Assembly (NCBI GenBank): GCA_016297265.1
Contig: JAEDHB010000050.1
Coordinates: 1 to 9,106 of the forward strand
From: Butyrivibrio sp.
GTDB taxonomy: Bacteria; Bacillota; Clostridia; Lachnospirales; Lachnospiraceae
Direction: 5' to 3'
Length of the DNA: 9,106 nt
Part shown: positions 7,385 through 9,106 of the stretch, in pieces
Layout: each line of letters starts with the position of its first letter
Numbering within the stretch: the stretch's first letter is position 1
Position numbers and translations under genes: made by a program
Notes under the pieces: generated by a model
Databases searched by the model: none
The model's input: only the letters and a program-made list of their open reading frames with translations
Told to the model about the DNA's origin: nothing

Positions 7385-7404
7385 TTTTTGATTGTTTTTG
7401 ATTG
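7385..7404 (+). repeat. Tandem TTTTTGATTG decamers, candidate FruR operator
   Basis: Two exact copies of TTTTTGATTG lie end to end, so the GATTG cores repeat about once per helical turn. Related copies lie at 7292-7301 and 7275-7281, and an inverted TGATTG lies in the -35 region. DeoR-family repressors are known to bind repeated half-sites and can act from separated sites. Assignment to the operon's own regulator is inference. Confidence 0.45.
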
Positions 7405-7450
7405 TTTTTATGTTGATTTTGGATAGATTTGCGATATTTTTCGTGACGGA

Positions 7451-7465
7451 TTGTGACCGTTTTCT
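7451..7465 (+). promoter_or_regulatory. Weak cre-like catabolite site
   Basis: The bases TTGTGACCGTTTTCT fit the degenerate cre pattern WTGNAANCGNWNNCW at all fixed positions but one (G for A at 7455). The site lies about 115 bases upstream of the fru -35 box, far for direct repression. One-mismatch matches to such a loose pattern occur by chance, so this is a weak call. Confidence 0.25.
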
Positions 7466-7570
7466 TTTTTTGCGATACTTCCTTCTAGTATTATGGTAAA
7501 AAAATTATAATTTATCAAAATTTCACACAGGAGTTAGCTTTGCCGCTCTGCGTAGCAGTCGTCAAATTAC

Positions 7571-7618
7571 AAAAAGACTGTGAATCACAATGAACAGCTT
7601 TCATTATTATTCACAGTC
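7571..7618 (-). terminator. Intrinsic terminator of the exporter gene
   Basis: Eight bases after the MFS stop codon, a 10-bp perfect stem (GACTGTGAAT with ATTCACAGTC) forms on the minus strand and is followed directly by TTTTTG. Inside it a second 6-bp stem (AATGAA with TTCATT, five-base loop) stacks across a symmetric three-by-three internal loop. This separates exporter transcription from the fru operon. Confidence 0.85.
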
Positions 7619-7626
7619 CAATATTA

Positions 7627-8847
7627 CTATTTATTATCTGAAGAAACCGGTGTTTCCCTGATTGATATAAATCCAACCAGTACTGCCGTTGCAGCCAAAA
7701 GAATTCCTGATACAATGATTATTATAGCCGAGCCCCTGCCCACCGAAATACCGGCAGCCTTCGACACGCCATCCGCAATAATACCGGCAAACCCATAAGC
7801 TATTACATATCCAAGCTGGGATATCAGACCGATTATGCCCCATGCCCTGCCATGCATGCGCTCATCAATATTAATTCTTGCAAGATAATCCAGGCAGGTA
7901 TTGGCAAACGGAAGCATCAGGAAAAACATAAAGCCCGTAATGCTTATTATTACCACATTTTCTTTTATTCCAAAGAGACTCATCGCTATGCCGGCCCCAA
8001 TCAATGCAAACATAAGTGTTCTTTTATAATGCTTCTTTATACCCAAAATACCTATGCTAAGACTCGAAACAAGCATTCCTGAAGCACATATCGTTTCACA
8101 TATTCCAAGGGTTTTACTGCTTTCAAAGCTAAGAATCATAGGCTCTGAGAGAATCTGCAGAACGCCCATAAAACAGGTTAATACAGAAGTGATAAGGATA
8201 AGTCTGAATACTCCCTTGTTACCCGTAACTGCTTTCCAGCCTGCCTTGAAGGATTCAAAAAAGCTTTCCGCGACTTCCTTTTTCTTGGATTTCAATCCCT
8301 TTTTGACATATCCTGTCGCCAGCACGGTCACAAGAAAGGTGCTGATATCAATTATGAGAAGCACCTTAATATCGGTAACTGCAAGGAGAAGTCCCGCAAT
8401 AAGAGGGGATATGAGATATCTGGCTGAACCGACAATTCCCACAAGTCCGTTTGCTTTCGTGTATTCCTCCGCTGTCAGCAAATCTGTAACCGTCGCTTTG
8501 TAAGCAGGCTCCATCAACGAAGAAAATACCGAGCTCACAAACACTCCAATGCATATCTGCCACAGAGCTGCCCCGCCGTTAAGAATACATATCAGAATAT
8601 AAATAATTCCAATAGCAGAAAGACCGTCGCCAAGCATCATCATGGTTCTTCTGTCATATCTGTCTGCAAGAACACCTGCCGGTGCACTTAGCAATAAGGT
8701 TGGAAGAAATGCCAAAAGATTGACAATAGCCATTGCTCCTGCACTTCCTGTCTGTCGGAAAACATATACTCCAAGTCCGAAAGCAGTTAATCCGCCGCCA
8801 ATTGATGAAATCATTTCTCCTGCCCAAAGAATCAAAAATTTTTTCAT
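7627..8847 (-). CDS. MFS transporter, probable drug or small-molecule exporter
   Basis: A 406-aa inner-membrane protein of the major facilitator superfamily with about 12 hydrophobic segments, six on each side of a charged central loop (about 182-213, rich in Lys and Glu). The cytoplasmic motif A between helices 2 and 3 reads GVLADRYDRRTMM at 58-70. The N-terminus (MKKFLILWAGEMISSIGGGL) and overall pattern resemble macrolide-efflux (Mef)-like and related exporters, but the substrate cannot be told from sequence. The start at 8847 has GGAGG five bases upstream. Reading can continue upstream to an ATG at 8931, but that 28-residue extension is hydrophilic, lacks a ribosome binding site and crosses two hairpins. 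It forms its own unit, ended by the terminator at 7571-7618, and follows a likely regulator gene. I infer an efflux pump controlled by its neighbour. Confidence 0.9.
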   Translation of the reverse strand: MKKFLILWAGEMISSIGGGLTAFGLGVYVFRQTGSAGAMAIVNLLAFLPTLLLSAPAGVLADRYDRRTMMMLGDGLSAIGIIYILICILNGGAALWQICIGVFVSSVFSSLMEPAYKATVTDLLTAEEYTKANGLVGIVGSARYLISPLIAGLLLAVTDIKVLLIIDISTFLVTVLATGYVKKGLKSKKKEVAESFFESFKAGWKAVTGNKGVFRLILITSVLTCFMGVLQILSEPMILSFESSKTLGICETICASGMLVSSLSIGILGIKKHYKRTLMFALIGAGIAMSLFGIKENVVIISITGFMFFLMLPFANTCLDYLARINIDERMHGRAWGIIGLISQLGYVIAYGFAGIIADGVSKAAGISVGRGSAIIIIVSGILLAATAVLVGFISIRETPVSSDNK

Positions 8848-8862
8848 AAACTCCTCCATGCT

Positions 8863-8883
8863 ACCGACAGGCAATCTGTCGGT
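8863..8883. promoter_or_regulatory. Inverted repeat, candidate operator before the exporter
   Basis: Perfect 8-bp arms (ACCGACAG and CTGTCGGT) flank a five-base centre, just upstream of the MFS ribosome binding site and over the predicted transcript start. ACCGAC/GTCGGT-type arms are common in TetR-family operators, and a possible TetR-like gene lies immediately upstream. An RNA hairpin in the leader is the alternative reading. Confidence 0.5.
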
Positions 8884-8887
8884 CAAT

Positions 8888-8916
8888 ATCATATTATTTG
8901 GGCGATGTTTTTTCAT
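8888..8916 (-). promoter_or_regulatory. Possible weak promoter of the MFS gene
   Basis: On the minus strand ATGAAA (8911-8916) precedes TATGAT (8888-8893) by 17 bases, matching four of six and five of six consensus bases. Transcription would begin near 8881, at the edge of the inverted repeat. The -35 box overlaps the hairpin at 8900-8921, which lowers confidence. Co-transcription from the upstream gene is equally possible. Confidence 0.3.
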
Positions 8917-8926
8917 CGCCCTTTTT
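8900..8926 (+). terminator. Hairpin with T-tract on the plus strand
   Basis: GGGCGATG and CATCGCCC form an 8-bp GC-rich stem around six T, followed by TTTTT on the plus strand. In plus orientation it has the form of an intrinsic terminator, although no plus-strand gene precedes it. On the minus strand, just after the upstream gene's stop, the hairpin is followed by AAATAAT, so it would at most be a partial terminator for that gene. Confidence 0.45.
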
Positions 8927-8927
8927 C

Positions 8928-9106
8928 TCATCTGAATATACTTGTAATAACTTCTCTCAAATAGCCTCGCTTCGTTCCCAGCATTCGCTCAATATTATAT
9001 ATAAAACCTTCTATTCTCCTGGTGTTCTCTTCCGGAGATGTCATTTTCCTGTCATCAAATACAATATTTGAATAAATCATAATCATCTCTGCACATTCCC
9101 TGGCAT
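8928..9106 (-). CDS. C-terminal fragment of a probable TetR/AcrR-family regulator
   Basis: An open frame enters from the window edge and gives 58 residues ending in TKRGYLREVITSIFR before TGA at 8928. It is truncated at its 5' end by the window, so the DNA-binding part is not visible. The stretch with MIMIYSNIVFDD and RRIEGFIYNIERMLG looks like the last helices of clostridial TetR-type regulators, by recollection only. Support from context is the TetR-style inverted repeat and the exporter gene that follow. That the frame is coding is likely, since it ends sensibly before the exporter and has plausible amphipathic composition; the family is tentative. Confidence 0.5.
   Translation of the reverse strand, partial: ARECAEMIMIYSNIVFDDRKMTSPEENTRRIEGFIYNIERMLGTKRGYLREVITSIFR

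Larger units (their letters stand above)
7259..7570. other. AT-rich control region upstream of fruK
   Basis: About 310 bases between the fruK start and the exporter terminator hold no convincing gene. They contain the fruK promoter, three TTTTTGATTG-like decamers, a 15-bp palindrome and a cre-like match. There is also a pair of TTTGCGATA 9-mers (7428-7436 and 7469-7477, 41 bases apart) and GTGACG at 7285-7290 and 7443-7448. A less AT-rich stretch at about 7529-7565 looks unlike its surroundings and is unexplained. Confidence 0.7.

Noticed and set aside
7852..8503. Plus-strand open frames inside the MFS gene
   Set aside because: They overlap a clear 12-helix transporter and show no domain of their own.
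8848..8931. N-terminal extension of the MFS protein to the ATG at 8931
   Set aside because: The extension has no ribosome binding site, is hydrophilic and crosses a hairpin and the inverted repeat, while the ATG at 8847 has GGAGG at good spacing.
1..9106. CRISPR array, tRNA, rRNA, transposase or phage genes
   Set aside because: No spaced direct-repeat array, cloverleaf-like region or recognisable mobile-element protein was seen; the window is densely filled with metabolic and transport genes.

Overview
The window looks like chromosomal DNA from a low-to-moderate GC Firmicute, most likely a gut-type Clostridia/Lachnospiraceae member. I infer this from the protein style (clostridial-type enzyme I and HPr, a FruK/IIABC pair, a cytoplasmic GH43 enzyme), the AT-rich intergenic DNA and the strong GGAGG-type ribosome binding sites. 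Every supported gene lies on the minus strand, so transcription runs from high to low coordinates. No RNA gene, insertion sequence or CRISPR array was seen.

Right end (about 7571-9106): the last 58 codons of a truncated regulator-like gene (tentatively TetR/AcrR family) enter from the window edge. A 12-helix MFS exporter follows (start 8847). Between them lie a hairpin, a weak promoter-like pair and an 8+8 bp inverted repeat placed like a repressor operator. The exporter unit closes with a clear intrinsic terminator at 7571-7618, which separates it from the next unit.

Middle (1628-7570): an apparent fructose operon preceded by about 300 bases of AT-rich control DNA. That DNA holds a near-consensus sigma-A-type promoter (TTGAAA, 17 bases, TATAAT), tandem TTTTTGATTG decamers that could be repressor sites, a perfect 15-bp palindrome and a weak cre-like match. 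Gene order is fruK (1-phosphofructokinase), fruA (fused IIABC fructose permease), ptsH (HPr), ptsI (enzyme I) and a DeoR-family regulator, probably fruR. The cluster therefore encodes the whole route from PEP through EI, HPr and IIABC to fructose-1-phosphate and then fructose-1,6-bisphosphate, plus a likely sensor of the pathway. Two conspicuous intercistronic hairpins without U-tracts flank ptsI.

Left end (78-1574): a cytoplasmic GH43 glycoside hydrolase with a C-terminal CBM6-like domain lies 53 bases after fruR, in the same direction and with no visible terminator between them. It may be the sixth gene of the operon or the start of a pentosan-use locus. Bases 1-77 lie downstream of it, and I see no gene there.

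Most of the window is recognisable metabolism. The points most worth a second look are the HPr with Lys in place of regulatory Ser46, the self-contained PTS layout, the hairpins around ptsI, the decamer repeats at the fru promoter and the operator-like palindrome before the exporter.
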